From: Holophagales bacterium UBA5704
GTDB lineage: Bacteria > Acidobacteriota > Thermoanaerobaculia > Multivoradales > UBA5704
Assembly (NCBI GenBank): GCA_002420005.1
Contig: DIHE01000038.1
Span: 14,525 to 78,524, forward strand
Direction: 5' to 3'
DNA: 64,000 bases
Below are positions 1-8,915 of the stretch, piece after piece; position 1 is the stretch's first letter, and every line of letters begins with the position of its first letter. The notes beneath the pieces are model-generated. The model was not told the origin of the DNA. It saw nothing but the letters and a program-made list of their open reading frames with translations, and did no database searches. Made by a program: the position numbers and the translations under genes.

Positions 1-954
1 GGCGGCAACATGGTCCGGCGGCTCATGGAAGGGGGCCATGAGTGCGTGGTGTGGGATCTGAACCCCGCGGCTGTGCAAGGGCTGGCCGGTGAAGGAGCGA
101 TCGGCGCGGCGACGCTCGCGGACCTCGTGGCGCGTCTGGCGCCGCCGCGGGCGGTGTGGATCATGGTGCCGGCCGGCCCGCCGACGGAAGGCATGGTCCG
201 CTCGGTGGGCGAGCTCCTCGCCGCGGGGGACGCGGTGATCGACGGCGGCAATTCTCATTTCAAAGACGACGTGCGCCGCGCGCGGGAGCTGGCGGCGCGG
301 CAGGTCCACTACGTCGACGCCGGGACGAGCGGTGGCGTGTGGGGACGCGAGCGGGGGTATTGCCTGATGATCGGCGGTGACCGGGACATCGTGCAACGCC
401 TCGATCCGATCTGGAAGACGCTCGCTCCGGGACGCGGCGACATTCCCGCGACCCCGGGGCGTCCGGCGGAGCGCGGCGGCACGGCGGAGCTCGGTTATCT
501 GCATTGCGGCCCGGCCGGTGCGGGCCATTTCGTCAAGATGGTCCACAACGGCATCGAGTATGGATTGATGCAGGCCTACGCCGAAGGGCTCGACGTGCTG
601 CGCGGCGCGACGTCCGAAGAGCTGCCGGCGGAGCACCGGTTCGCGTTCGATCTCGCCGAGATCACCGAGGTGTGGCGGCGCGGCAGCGTGATCTCGTCGT
701 GGCTGCTCGATCTCACCGCGAGCGCGCTCGCGGAAAGCCCCGAGCTTCAGGAGTACTCGGGCTTCGTCCAGGATTCCGGCGAAGGGCGCTGGACGGTGGA
801 GACGGCGATCGAAGAAGCGGTGCCGGCTCCGGTGTTGTCCGCTTCTCTCTTCGCGCGCTTCCGTTCGCGACGCACCCAGAGCTTCGCCGACAAAGTGCTC
901 TCCGCCATGCGTCACAAATTTGGCGGCCACCGCGAGCCGCCCAAAGCCGGATGA
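1..954 (+). CDS. gnd: 6-phosphogluconate dehydrogenase (decarboxylating), 5'-truncated by window edge
   Basis: Oxidises and decarboxylates 6-phosphogluconate to ribulose 5-phosphate in the cytosolic oxidative pentose-phosphate pathway. The reading frame is already open at base 1 and begins inside the N-terminal Rossmann loop (G-G-N-M-V), so the true start lies before the window. Visible family motifs are GGNSHF (substrate loop), GTSGGVWG and KMVHNGIEYG, which carries the catalytic Lys and the substrate-binding His-Asn. The total length of about 315-320 residues fits the short YqeC/GntZ-type Gnd rather than the 470-residue enzyme. It is first in a gnd-zwf-pgl operon; its stop TGA lies inside an upstream alternative ATG of zwf (ATGA). 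Confidence 0.95.
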   Translation, partial: GGNMVRRLMEGGHECVVWDLNPAAVQGLAGEGAIGAATLADLVARLAPPRAVWIMVPAGPPTEGMVRSVGELLAAGDAVIDGGNSHFKDDVRRARELAARQVHYVDAGTSGGVWGRERGYCLMIGGDRDIVQRLDPIWKTLAPGRGDIPATPGRPAERGGTAELGYLHCGPAGAGHFVKMVHNGIEYGLMQAYAEGLDVLRGATSEELPAEHRFAFDLAEITEVWRRGSVISSWLLDLTASALAESPELQEYSGFVQDSGEGRWTVETAIEEAVPAPVLSASLFARFRSRRTQSFADKVLSAMRHKFGGHREPPKAG

Positions 955-968
955 GCCGAGGTGAGATC

Positions 969-2498
969 ATGACCGGCGAGAAATCTACCGAGCCCCTCGA
1001 AGCGCCGCCCTTGCAACCGGCGCCCCCCTGCACCCTGGTCATCTTCGGCGCCACCGGAGACCTGACCAAACGCAAGCTCTTCCCCGCGCTGTACAACCTG
1101 GCGAGCGCATCGCTTCTCCCCGCGGAGCTCGCGGTCGTCGGCGTCGGCCGCTATGAGATGTCGAGCGAGGCGCTGCGGGAACGCCTGAAGGCCGATCTCG
1201 AATCCTTCGCGACCGGCACGCCCGACGCGGCGCGCTCCGCCTGGTTGCTCGAGCGGCTGTCCTATGTCGGCGGCGAGATCGGCGACGGCGCCACCTATGT
1301 GCGCTTGCGCGAGGCGTTGGATCGCGTCGAGGCGGAGCGCGGTACACGCGGCAACGTGCTGTTCTATCTGGCGATCCCGCCCGACCTCTTCGACGACACG
1401 ATCCATCACCTGGCGGCGGCGGGCCTGATCGAAGAAACCGGGCGCTGGCGCCGGGTGGTGATCGAAAAGCCGTTCGGGCACGATCTGGACTCCGCCCGAG
1501 AGCTCAACCGCCAGATCCTCGAGGTGCTGCGCGAGCAGCAGATCTACCGCATCGACCACTACCTGGGCAAGGAGACGGTCCAGAACATCATGGCCTTCCG
1601 CTTTGCCAACGGCATCTTCGAGCCGATCTGGAACCGCCGCTATATCGACCACGTCCAGATCACCGTCGCCGAGACGGTCGGCGTTGAGCAGCGCGGGGAC
1701 TACTATGAGAAGTCCGGTGCCTTGCGCGACATGGTGCAGAACCACATGTTCCAGCTCCTCGCGTTCACCGCCATGGAGCCGCCGATCTCGTTCGCCGCCG
1801 ATGTCGTGCGCGACGAGCGGGTGAAGGTGCTCTATGCCGTGCGCCCGCTGTCGCACGAGGACGTGCTGCATCAGACGGTGCGCGGCCAATATGGGCCGGG
1901 GCTGATCGACGGCCATGAGGTGCCCGGGTACCGCGCCGAGAAAAACGTCGCGCCGGCCTCGGCCGTCGAGACGTTCGCCGCGCTCAAACTGTACGTGGAC
2001 AACTGGCGCTGGGCGGACGTGCCGTTCTATCTGCGCACCGGCAAACGCCTGCCGCGGCGGGTGACCGAGATCGCGATCCAGTTCAAACGGGCGCCGTTCC
2101 AGCTCTTCCGCGGCACGGCGGTGGAGCACCTGTCGTCCAATCTGCTGGTGCTGCACATCCAGCCGGACGAAGGGATCACGCTGCACTTTCAAGCGAAGGT
2201 GCCGGGTCCGGACATGCACCTCGGCAAGGTGAAGATGAGCTTCGCGTATGCCGATGCCTTCGGCCAGCGGCCGAGCACCGGCTATGAGACGCTGCTCTAC
2301 GATGCGATGACCGGTGACTCGACGTTGTTCCATCGCAGCGACATGGTGGAAGCCGGTTGGAGCGTCGTGGCGCCGATCCTGGACGTGTGGCAGGCCCTGA
2401 CGCCGCGCGACTTTCCGAGCTACGCCGCAAGCACGTGGGGACCGGCGGCGGCCGACGAGCTGCTGCAGAAAGACGGCCGGCGATGGCGGACGCTCTGA
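969..2498 (+). CDS. zwf: glucose-6-phosphate 1-dehydrogenase
   Basis: First enzyme of the oxidative pentose-phosphate pathway; makes 6-phosphogluconolactone and NADPH. The N-terminal nucleotide loop GATGDLTKRKLFP and the active-site signature RIDHYLGKE are both intact, and 509 residues is normal for the family. The start at 969 is preferred because GAGGTGA sits just upstream; an in-frame ATG at 951 overlaps the gnd stop and would add six residues. The 3' end overlaps pgl by 16 bp, so the three genes are almost certainly co-transcribed and translationally coupled. Confidence 0.96.
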   Translation: MTGEKSTEPLEAPPLQPAPPCTLVIFGATGDLTKRKLFPALYNLASASLLPAELAVVGVGRYEMSSEALRERLKADLESFATGTPDAARSAWLLERLSYVGGEIGDGATYVRLREALDRVEAERGTRGNVLFYLAIPPDLFDDTIHHLAAAGLIEETGRWRRVVIEKPFGHDLDSARELNRQILEVLREQQIYRIDHYLGKETVQNIMAFRFANGIFEPIWNRRYIDHVQITVAETVGVEQRGDYYEKSGALRDMVQNHMFQLLAFTAMEPPISFAADVVRDERVKVLYAVRPLSHEDVLHQTVRGQYGPGLIDGHEVPGYRAEKNVAPASAVETFAALKLYVDNWRWADVPFYLRTGKRLPRRVTEIAIQFKRAPFQLFRGTAVEHLSSNLLVLHIQPDEGITLHFQAKVPGPDMHLGKVKMSFAYADAFGQRPSTGYETLLYDAMTGDSTLFHRSDMVEAGWSVVAPILDVWQALTPRDFPSYAASTWGPAAADELLQKDGRRWRTL

Positions 2499-3247
2499 TC
2501 AGAGTGCGCGTCTTCGCGGACGGCGCGGAGCTTGCGCACGCCGCGGCAGAAGAATTCGTCCACCGGGTGGCGGAGGCCGTGAGGTTGCGAGGACGGGCCG
2601 CCGTTGCGCTGTCCGGAGGCTCGACGCCACGCCGGTTGTTCTCTCTGCTCGCCGATCCTGCGGCGGCCTTCCGGGATCGCATCGACTGGCGGGCGTTGCA
2701 TTTCTTCTGGACCGACGAGCGCCACGTGCCCCCCGATCATCCGGAGAGCAACTTCCGGATGGCGCGTGGGACCCTCCTCGACACGGCGCCCGTTCCACTC
2801 CAGAACGTCCATCGCATCCGGGGGGAGGAAAGCGCGGCGTCGCGCGCCGCGGCGCTCTACGAGGAAGAGCTGCGCGCGTTCTTCGCAGGAGATCCGCGCT
2901 TCGATCTCGTGCTGCTCGGTCTGGGCGCGGATGCCCATACGGCTTCGCTGTTTCCGGGTACGGAAGCGGTGCGCGAGAGGACGCGATGGGTCGCCGCGCC
3001 GTGGGTCGGGAAGCTCGAAAGTTTTCGCATCACGCTGACGCCGGCTGTGCTCGAATGCGCACGGGCGTTGCTTTTTCTCGTGCAGGGGGCCGACAAGGCC
3101 GAGGCGCTTCGCGCGGTGCTGGAAGGAGAGATCGATCCCGATCGTCGGCCGGCGCAGGGCATTCGGGCGCTGGACGGCGAGACCTTGTGGTGGGTGGATG
3201 CCGTGGCGGCCGGCGGCCTGGAAAAGCATCGAGCGACCAACCGGTAA
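2483..3247 (+). CDS. pgl: 6-phosphogluconolactonase
   Basis: Hydrolyses 6-phosphogluconolactone between Zwf and Gnd. The 254-residue product belongs to the NagB/6-phosphogluconolactonase (DevB) fold: it shows the phosphate-binding SGGSTPRRLF loop near the N-terminus, the F-W-T-D-E-R-H-V strand, ESN-F-R and the GLGADAHTASLFPG signature. It begins inside the last codons of zwf. With gnd and zwf this completes the oxidative branch in one operon. The gene ends before a large stem-loop shared with the convergent histone-like gene. Confidence 0.94.
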   Translation: MADALIRVRVFADGAELAHAAAEEFVHRVAEAVRLRGRAAVALSGGSTPRRLFSLLADPAAAFRDRIDWRALHFFWTDERHVPPDHPESNFRMARGTLLDTAPVPLQNVHRIRGEESAASRAAALYEEELRAFFAGDPRFDLVLLGLGADAHTASLFPGTEAVRERTRWVAAPWVGKLESFRITLTPAVLECARALLFLVQGADKAEALRAVLEGEIDPDRRPAQGIRALDGETLWWVDAVAAGGLEKHRATNR

Positions 3248-3273
3248 AGTCCAGACCGCCACTTCAAGGTTGT

Positions 3274-3323
3274 GGCCGCGAGACGCTCTCCCGCAAAACC
3301 AGGCCGGGCGGGGTCTCGCGGCC
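3274..3323. terminator. Stem-loop between convergent pgl and histone-like gene
   Basis: A perfect 11-bp inverted repeat (ggccgcgagac at 3274-3284, gtctcgcggcc at 3313-3323) with a 28-nt loop lies between two convergent genes. It lacks a T-tract on either strand, so it may act as a rho-assisted or bidirectional terminator, or as a 3'-end stabiliser. Confidence 0.4.
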
Positions 3324-3350
3324 CCCTTGTGGGCGAGGGCCGCGCGCCTG

Positions 3351-3722
3351 CTAGCTGGACTTCTTCGCGGCCGCCTTCTTGGCCGCGGGCTTTTTCGCAG
3401 CCGCCTTCGGCGCCGCCGCTTTCGTCACCTTGGCGGCGACGGTCTTCGGAGCGACCGTCTTCTTGGCGGTCACGGTCTTTTTCGCTGGAGCCTTCGCCGC
3501 CGCCTTCTTGGCCGGAGCCGCGGCGGCTTTCTTGGCCGGAGCCGCCACCTTCTTTGCGGCCGCCGGCTTTGCCGGAGCTGCTGCTTTCGCCGGTGCGGCG
3601 GCGGCTTTCTTGGCGGGAGCCTTCTTGGCCGGAGCCGCGGCGGCTTTCTTGGCCGGAGCCGCGGCTTTCTTCGCAGGCGCGGCGGCCTTCTTGGCCGGTG
3701 CTGCTTTCTTCGCTGCTGCCAT
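3351..3722 (-). CDS. Histone H1-like Lys/Ala/Pro-rich protein
   Basis: The 123-residue product is almost entirely AKKAAAPAKKAA-type repeats, closely resembling the C-terminal tail of eukaryotic H1 and bacterial H1-like proteins (HctB/AlgP type). Such proteins bind DNA non-specifically through lysine-rich disordered tails and compact the nucleoid. The start at 3722 is supported by AAAGGAGA seven bases upstream; the upstream in-frame ATG lacks this. No folded domain is visible. The low-complexity reading frame could mislead, but the strong RBS, the promoter-like upstream sequence and the unbroken Lys/Ala periodicity support a real gene. Confidence 0.75.
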   Translation of the reverse strand: MAAAKKAAPAKKAAAPAKKAAAPAKKAAAAPAKKAPAKKAAAAPAKAAAPAKPAAAKKVAAPAKKAAAAPAKKAAAKAPAKKTVTAKKTVAPKTVAAKVTKAAAPKAAAKKPAAKKAAAKKSS

Positions 3723-3778
3723 GGACTTTCTCCTTTCGGGATCGGTGCCCCACGACATCTGGGCTGGGTGATGCGATT

Positions 3779-3807
3779 AGGGTACGCCCCTATATCTAGG
3801 GCGTCAA
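3779..3807 (-). promoter_or_regulatory. Candidate promoter of the histone-like gene with internal dyad
   Basis: On the minus strand TTGACG (3807-3802) is followed after exactly 17 bp by TACCCT (3784-3779). The spacer contains an inverted repeat (ACGCCC at 3784-3789, GGGCGT at 3799-3804, plus-strand reading), which could be an operator. It lies about 55 bp upstream of the start codon. Prediction by eye only. Confidence 0.4.
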
Positions 3808-3982
3808 GAGCCTTTACGCCGCAACCCTTGGGGGCTGTTGCACAACGCGCTGTGGAGGGAGCGACCCGCGGCATGCGTCCGGCGCGGGTTTGCGGTGCGC
3901 ACCTCGCCCCTGCCGCGGTGTGCGACGGAGCGAGGAGGTATGCGAAAAAGTGAGAGCGGGCGCGGGTTTGCGCAGCGTGGGC

Positions 3983-5413
3983 TCAGTACGCGTTGTGGTG
4001 GAGCAGCGCGTAGCGCAGCGTCATCCAGAGGATCTTGAAGTCGAGCGCGAGCGACCAGTTCTGGATGTAGTAGAGGTCGTACTGGATCCGCTTTTTGATC
4101 GAGGTGTTGCCGCGCCAGCCGTGCACCTGTGCCCAGCCGGTGATGCCGGACTTCACGCGATGGCGCAGCATGTAGCGGGGAATCTTGTGCTTGAACTCCC
4201 GGACGAACGTCGGCCGTTCGGGGCGCGGGCCGACGATCGACATGTCACCCATCAGAACGTTCCAGATCTGCGGCAGCTCGTCGAGCGAGGTGCGGCGCAG
4301 GAAGCTGCCGATGCGGGTGCGGCGCGGATCGTCGCGCACCGCCCACACCGGGCCGCTGGTCGCTTCGGCATTGACCCGCATCGAGCGGAACTTGACGATC
4401 AGAAACGAGCTGCCGTCGAGCCCCATGCGCTCTTGCCGATAGAAGATCGGGCCGCGGTCTTCCAGCCAGATGAGGAGCGCGATGACCGGGACGACGGGGA
4501 TGAGAGCGATCATCACCGCGATCGCGATGGCGACGTCCATCGCGCGCTTGGCCATGCTGCTCCAACCTTGCAGCGGCACCTGGGAGAGGTTGATGACCGG
4601 CGTGCCGTCGACGTCCTCGAGGCCGGCGCGCAACGTGGCGTATTGCAAGACGTCGGGAACCAGCTTGATCTCCACGCACTCCTGCGCCATCAGGTCGATG
4701 AGCTGGAGCATCTTGCGGTGGGCTTCGAGCGGCAGGGCGATGTAGACCTGATCGATGCCGTGCGTCTCCAGGATCTCGTCGGCCTGCCGCAAGGTGCCGA
4801 GCACCGGCACGCCGCAGATCGTGGTGCCGGCCTTGCCGGGATCGTCGTCGAGAAAACCGACGACTTGCAGGCCGATCTCGCGGTGCGCCTGGATCTTGTC
4901 GGTGATCTCCCGGCCCAGGGCACCGGCGCCGACCACCAGGATGCGCTGGGTGGTGAGGCCCGAGAAGCGGATGCGCGGCAAGGCGAAGCGGATGGCCATG
5001 CGCGTCGCCGCCACCAGCAGGAGATCGACCAGGGCGAACAGGCCGATGAAGGCACGGCTGAACGTGAAGACCTGGGTGCTGCCGGGCCAGGCGGGCGGTC
5101 GGTACCAGGCGAGGAACACCGAGAGCAGCACGGTGGCCACCAGGACGGCCATGGCGAGGGTGAGGATCTCGTCCACACGGCTCCGGCCGCGGCGGTTCTG
5201 GTAGAGGCCGTGGAAGTGGAAGACGATCGGCCAGAGGATGAGGATGGCCGGGACGAGACGGAGGTAGGGGGAAAACTCGGGGACGTTCTTGGTGACCGGG
5301 ATGACCTCGATCTCGAAGCGCAGGACCCAGGCCGCAAAGAAGGCGGCCAGCGTCGCGAGAAGGTCACCGGTCAGGAAGATCCCTGCGGTGGTGCGATGGC
5401 GCTGTCGAATCAA
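3983..5413 (-). CDS. Polyprenyl-phosphate sugar-1-phosphate transferase (WbaP/exopolysaccharide initiation family)
   Basis: Initiates surface-polysaccharide repeat-unit assembly by moving a hexose-1-phosphate onto undecaprenyl phosphate. The 476-residue protein has about four N-terminal TM helices, a cytoplasmic Rossmann-like CoA-binding-type segment (ILVVGAGALGREI), another TM near residue 290 and the C-terminal catalytic domain with KFRSMR, DELPQIWNVLMGDMSIVGPRPE and RVKSGITGWAQV. The start is TTG, overlapping the preceding gene as TTGA. It is the last gene of the glycosyltransferase operon running leftward from 10.8 kb. The sugar specificity cannot be read from sequence. Confidence 0.92.
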   Translation of the reverse strand: MIRQRHRTTAGIFLTGDLLATLAAFFAAWVLRFEIEVIPVTKNVPEFSPYLRLVPAILILWPIVFHFHGLYQNRRGRSRVDEILTLAMAVLVATVLLSVFLAWYRPPAWPGSTQVFTFSRAFIGLFALVDLLLVAATRMAIRFALPRIRFSGLTTQRILVVGAGALGREITDKIQAHREIGLQVVGFLDDDPGKAGTTICGVPVLGTLRQADEILETHGIDQVYIALPLEAHRKMLQLIDLMAQECVEIKLVPDVLQYATLRAGLEDVDGTPVINLSQVPLQGWSSMAKRAMDVAIAIAVMIALIPVVPVIALLIWLEDRGPIFYRQERMGLDGSSFLIVKFRSMRVNAEATSGPVWAVRDDPRRTRIGSFLRRTSLDELPQIWNVLMGDMSIVGPRPERPTFVREFKHKIPRYMLRHRVKSGITGWAQVHGWRGNTSIKKRIQYDLYYIQNWSLALDFKILWMTLRYALLHHNAY

Positions 5414-6570
5414 CGGAGAGATTCCCTCAACTCAGCAGTGAGACGAGATGACAGAAGGGCCCGGAGCCGGGCGGTGAAGGTCTCCGCAGCGAACGACTCC
5501 GCTCGGCAACGCAGGTCCAACTCATTGAATTCCATTCTCCGGGCTTTGTCAACCGCCTCCGCCACGTCGGCCGGGCCTCCCCAGTCGGGGTAGAGCGAGC
5601 CGTGGCGCCCGTCCTCCACGATGTCGAGCACGCCCCCTTTGGCCACCGCCACCACCGGGGTGCCGCAGGCCAGGGCCTCGACGCAGGCGATGCCGAAGTC
5701 CTCGACCCCCGGCTGCAGGAAGAGACAGGCGCCGCGATACAGCTCGCGCAGCCGGCGCGGCTCCACGTGGCCCAGGAAGCGGGTCTTCGGGCCCGCGAGC
5801 TCTTCGAGGCGCTGCCGCTCCGGGCCGTCACCGACAATGCGCAGCTCGAGCCCCAGCCGGTCGCAGGCGGCGATGGCGAGATCGACCCGCTTGTACGGGG
5901 CGAGGGCGGAGACCATCAGCGCAAAGCCCTGCTCCTTGGCCGGCCCGGGGGTGAAGTAGGACACGTCGACCGGCGGATGGAGGACATCCGCCTCCCGGCC
6001 GTAGTAGCTGCGAATCCGCCGCGCGACGAACGAAGAGTTGGCCACGAACCGGTGGACCCGGGTGGCCGACGCGGCGTCCCAGGAGCGCAGGGCGGTCAAG
6101 GCGAGGGAGCGCAGGCGGGCGGCGGTGCCGGTGCGGCGCGGGAAGTAGGCGTGCTCCTGGTCCCAGGCATAGCGCATCGGGGTGTGGCAGTAGCACAGAT
6201 GGAAGGCGTCGGGCGACGGGATGACGCCTTTGGCGACGCAGTGGCTGGAGCTCACCACCAGGTCGTAGCCGGTCAGGTCGAGCTCCTCGATCGCCACCGG
6301 AAACAGCGGCAGGTAGCTGCGGTAGCGGCTGCGCAGGCCGGGCGCCTTCTGCAGGAAGCTGGTGTGGATCGGGTGGCTCTCCAGCGCCGGGCTGACGCTG
6401 CCGGCGAAGTGGAAGAGGGTGTAGATCGGTGCTTCCGGGTAGATCGAGGCGATGGCCTCGAGCACCTTCTCGCCGCCGCGCATGCCGGTGAGCCAGTCGT
6501 GGACCAGGGCCACCCGCGGCTCCCGTTTCCGGGCCTGGGGGAGAGGGAGGGGTGCGACGGCTTCGATCAT
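5410..6570 (-). CDS. Glycosyltransferase family 4 (WbaZ/mannosyltransferase-like)
   Basis: A 386-residue GT-B glycosyltransferase. The N-terminal part shows VALVHDWLTGMRGGEKVLE and the SSSHCVAKG segment seen in WbaZ-like mannosyltransferases; the C-terminal part has the nucleotide-sugar binding region with VEDFGIACVEALACGTPVVA. It acts in the cytoplasm on a lipid-linked acceptor. The start at 6570 has AGGAG seven bases upstream and overlaps the stop of the preceding GT (ATGA). It is followed directly by the initiating transferase. The donor sugar is uncertain. Confidence 0.9.
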   Translation of the reverse strand: MIEAVAPLPLPQARKREPRVALVHDWLTGMRGGEKVLEAIASIYPEAPIYTLFHFAGSVSPALESHPIHTSFLQKAPGLRSRYRSYLPLFPVAIEELDLTGYDLVVSSSHCVAKGVIPSPDAFHLCYCHTPMRYAWDQEHAYFPRRTGTAARLRSLALTALRSWDAASATRVHRFVANSSFVARRIRSYYGREADVLHPPVDVSYFTPGPAKEQGFALMVSALAPYKRVDLAIAACDRLGLELRIVGDGPERQRLEELAGPKTRFLGHVEPRRLRELYRGACLFLQPGVEDFGIACVEALACGTPVVAVAKGGVLDIVEDGRHGSLYPDWGGPADVAEAVDKARRMEFNELDLRCRAESFAAETFTARLRALLSSRLTAELRESLR

Positions 6571-7745
6571 GCCGCCACTCCTTTCGGCCGCCCGGCCGTC
6601 TGCGGATCGGCCGGCTGTCCCGGCTGCTGCCCCTGGCGTTCGCGGAGGGCCGCGAGGTAGATCTCCAGGGTCTTGCGGGCGGTTTGCCCCCAGCGGAAGT
6701 CCTCGGCGCGCCGCGCCCCCAGGCGCGCCAGGGCGGTGCGGTGCTCGGGGTCCGAGAGGGTGTGGGCGATCGCCTGCGCCATGCCTTCGATGTCGAGCGG
6801 GTCGACCAGGTGCGCGTACCCTTCGGCGACCTCCTTGAGCATCGAGGTGTTGGAGGTGATCACCGCAACGCCCGAGGCCATCGCCTCCACCACCGGCAGG
6901 GCCGAGCCGTCGAAGAGGGTGGGGTAGAGAAACAGCGACGCTCCCTGGTAGAGCGCCGGCAGCGCCTCCGGAGCCACGTGACCGAGCAGGCGCACCTGGT
7001 CGGCGATCCCCAGGTTGGCGGCGCGCTGGCGGATCTTGAGCTCGGTGCCGGCGCGGTCGCCGATGCACACCAGGGGCGCGTCGAAGCTCGCGAGGCGGCG
7101 GGCGTGGGCGTAGGCCTGCACGACGGTGTCGAGGTTCTTGCGCGGGTGGTGCGGGTTGCCGACGAACAGGATGTAGGACCCGGGCAGCCCGAGCTGGCGC
7201 CGCCAGCGCTCCAGCTCGTCCGGAGGCAGCCGCCGCCGGAACGCATCGTCGACGCCGTTGTAGACCACGTGGACTTTGCGGGCGTCCACCGCGAAGTGCC
7301 GGATGAGGTCGGAGCGGGTGCCCTGGGTGACCGCGATGATCCGGTTCGCCCGCGCCAGGGTGCGGCGGATCATCCGCTGGGCGTAGAGGAACGACAGGCG
7401 GCTCGGGAGGAAGTCCGGATAGAACAGGTGCTGCACGTCGTGCACGGTCATCACCAGGGGAGATTGCAGGACGGCCGGGGTGACGTAGTGGGTCGAGTGA
7501 TAGAGCTCGACGGGCCGCCGCAGGAGCCGCCAGGACAGCGCCACCAGCTCGCGGATCGAATAGACCGGGGTCCGTTCGAAGACCAGCCGGACGTTGTCCG
7601 GGACGCCGATGAAGGCGTCGCGGTCCTGCGGTCGGGCGAACAGGACATAGCGGTTCTCCGGATCGATCTGCACCAGCGCCCGGGACAGATTGAGGGCGTA
7701 GGAGTCGCGGAGACTGCGGGCGTCAAAACCGATCGTGTAGGGCAA
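6567..7745 (-). CDS. Glycosyltransferase family 4
   Basis: A 392-residue GT4 protein with MTVHDVQHLFYPDFLP in the acceptor domain and FVGNPHHPRKN, FLYPTLFDGSALPVVEAMASG in the donor domain. The start codon is TTG (7745), with GGGAG seven bases upstream; no closer ATG preserves the N-terminal FDARSL segment. It is coupled to the downstream GT by an ATGA overlap. The Pro/Gln-rich C-terminal tail after about residue 375 is probably disordered. Part of the polysaccharide operon. Confidence 0.9.
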   Translation of the reverse strand: MPYTIGFDARSLRDSYALNLSRALVQIDPENRYVLFARPQDRDAFIGVPDNVRLVFERTPVYSIRELVALSWRLLRRPVELYHSTHYVTPAVLQSPLVMTVHDVQHLFYPDFLPSRLSFLYAQRMIRRTLARANRIIAVTQGTRSDLIRHFAVDARKVHVVYNGVDDAFRRRLPPDELERWRRQLGLPGSYILFVGNPHHPRKNLDTVVQAYAHARRLASFDAPLVCIGDRAGTELKIRQRAANLGIADQVRLLGHVAPEALPALYQGASLFLYPTLFDGSALPVVEAMASGVAVITSNTSMLKEVAEGYAHLVDPLDIEGMAQAIAHTLSDPEHRTALARLGARRAEDFRWGQTARKTLEIYLAALRERQGQQPGQPADPQTAGRPKGVAA

Positions 7746-7799
7746 GAAAGTCTCCCGGGCTCTGCCGAGACTTCCGGATTGTACCCGAAGCGCGCGACA

Positions 7800-8915
7800 T
7801 CAGCGGCCGGCCGCTTCGCGAAACACGTCTTCCATCTCCGCGGCGGCCCGGTCCCAGCGAAAACGGCGCGCCTGCTCGATGCCGCGGCCCGCCAGCTCGG
7901 CGGCGCGCGCGGGCTCCTGCAGCACGCGGTAGAGCGCCTGCGCCAGGGCGCCGGGCTCGCCCGCCGGCACCCGCAGGGCCGCGGTCCCCACCACCTCGGG
8001 GAGGCTGGACGCATCGGAGACCACGGTGGGAATGCCGCAGGCCATGGCTTCCGCCGGGGGCAGGCCGAAGCCTTCGTAGAGGGAGGGATAGGCGAAGACG
8101 CGGGCGCCCTGGAAGAGCCGGATGAGCCGGCCGCGGTCGACGTGGCCGAGGGCCTGCACCCCCTTGGCGGCGAGCGCTGCGATCCGCCGCACCAGGTGCC
8201 GGCTGCCCCAGCCGTAGCCGCCGACGAGGACGAGCGGCGGCACGTGCGGGTTCTCGTCGTGCAGGGCCTCCCAGGCGTCGAGGAGGGCACCGAGGTTCTT
8301 GCGCGGCTCCAGCGTGCCGACGTAGAGGACGTAGCCCTCCGGGGCACCGATCTCGGCGCGGATCGCCTCGATCTCTGCGCTTGTCCCCGGGCGGAACGCC
8401 GGATCGATCCCGGGGTAGACGACCCGCACCTTGTGGGCGGCCTGCGGGAAGTGAAACGCGATGTCGCGGGCCGAGGCCTCCGAGATGGTGACCACGCGCT
8501 CGGCCCGCTCCAGCGAGGGGCGCAGAAACGGGAGGATGCTCCACTTGACCTTGAGGCGGTGGGTCTCGGGGAGCAGCAGGGTGGTGAGGTCGTGCACCGT
8601 GGCGACCGCCGGGATCGGGCAGCGCAGCGGCAAGGTGAGCAGAGGCGACCAGAGCAGGTCGAAGTCGCCGCGGTCGAGCCGGCGGGGAAGGCGGAGCTGC
8701 TGCCAGAGCACTCCCAGAGGCGCCGCCTCCTCCTCGGTGGCGATGCCTGCCGCGGTGAGCTCTTCCGCCCCGCGCGGCGGCCGGTGGGCCAGCCCGGTAT
8801 AGGAAAAGGCCTTGCGCCCGGCCAGCTCGAGCAGCAGCGCGCGGGTGTAGACGCCGATCCCCGTCTCCTCGGGGACCAGGGCGCGGAGGTCGACGGCGAC
8901 GTGCGGGGCGCTCAT
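7800..8915 (-). CDS. Glycosyltransferase family 4
   Basis: A 371-residue GT4 enzyme: VAVDLRALVPEETGIGVYTR at the N-terminus, VHDLTTLLLPE in the acceptor domain, then YVGTLEPRKN and YPSLYEGFGLPPAEAMACGIP in the donor domain, including the E-x7-E type motif. The start ATG at 8915 overlaps the stop of the upstream membrane protein gene (ATGA). A 54-bp gap separates it from the next GT, which has its own RBS. Probably adds an inner sugar of the same repeat unit; specificity unknown. Confidence 0.91.
   Translation of the reverse strand: MSAPHVAVDLRALVPEETGIGVYTRALLLELAGRKAFSYTGLAHRPPRGAEELTAAGIATEEEAAPLGVLWQQLRLPRRLDRGDFDLLWSPLLTLPLRCPIPAVATVHDLTTLLLPETHRLKVKWSILPFLRPSLERAERVVTISEASARDIAFHFPQAAHKVRVVYPGIDPAFRPGTSAEIEAIRAEIGAPEGYVLYVGTLEPRKNLGALLDAWEALHDENPHVPPLVLVGGYGWGSRHLVRRIAALAAKGVQALGHVDRGRLIRLFQGARVFAYPSLYEGFGLPPAEAMACGIPTVVSDASSLPEVVGTAALRVPAGEPGALAQALYRVLQEPARAAELAGRGIEQARRFRWDRAAAEMEDVFREAAGR

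Noticed and set aside
912..2333. Long minus-strand frame opposite zwf
   Set aside because: Antisense shadow of zwf with low-complexity composition; zwf motifs are complete.
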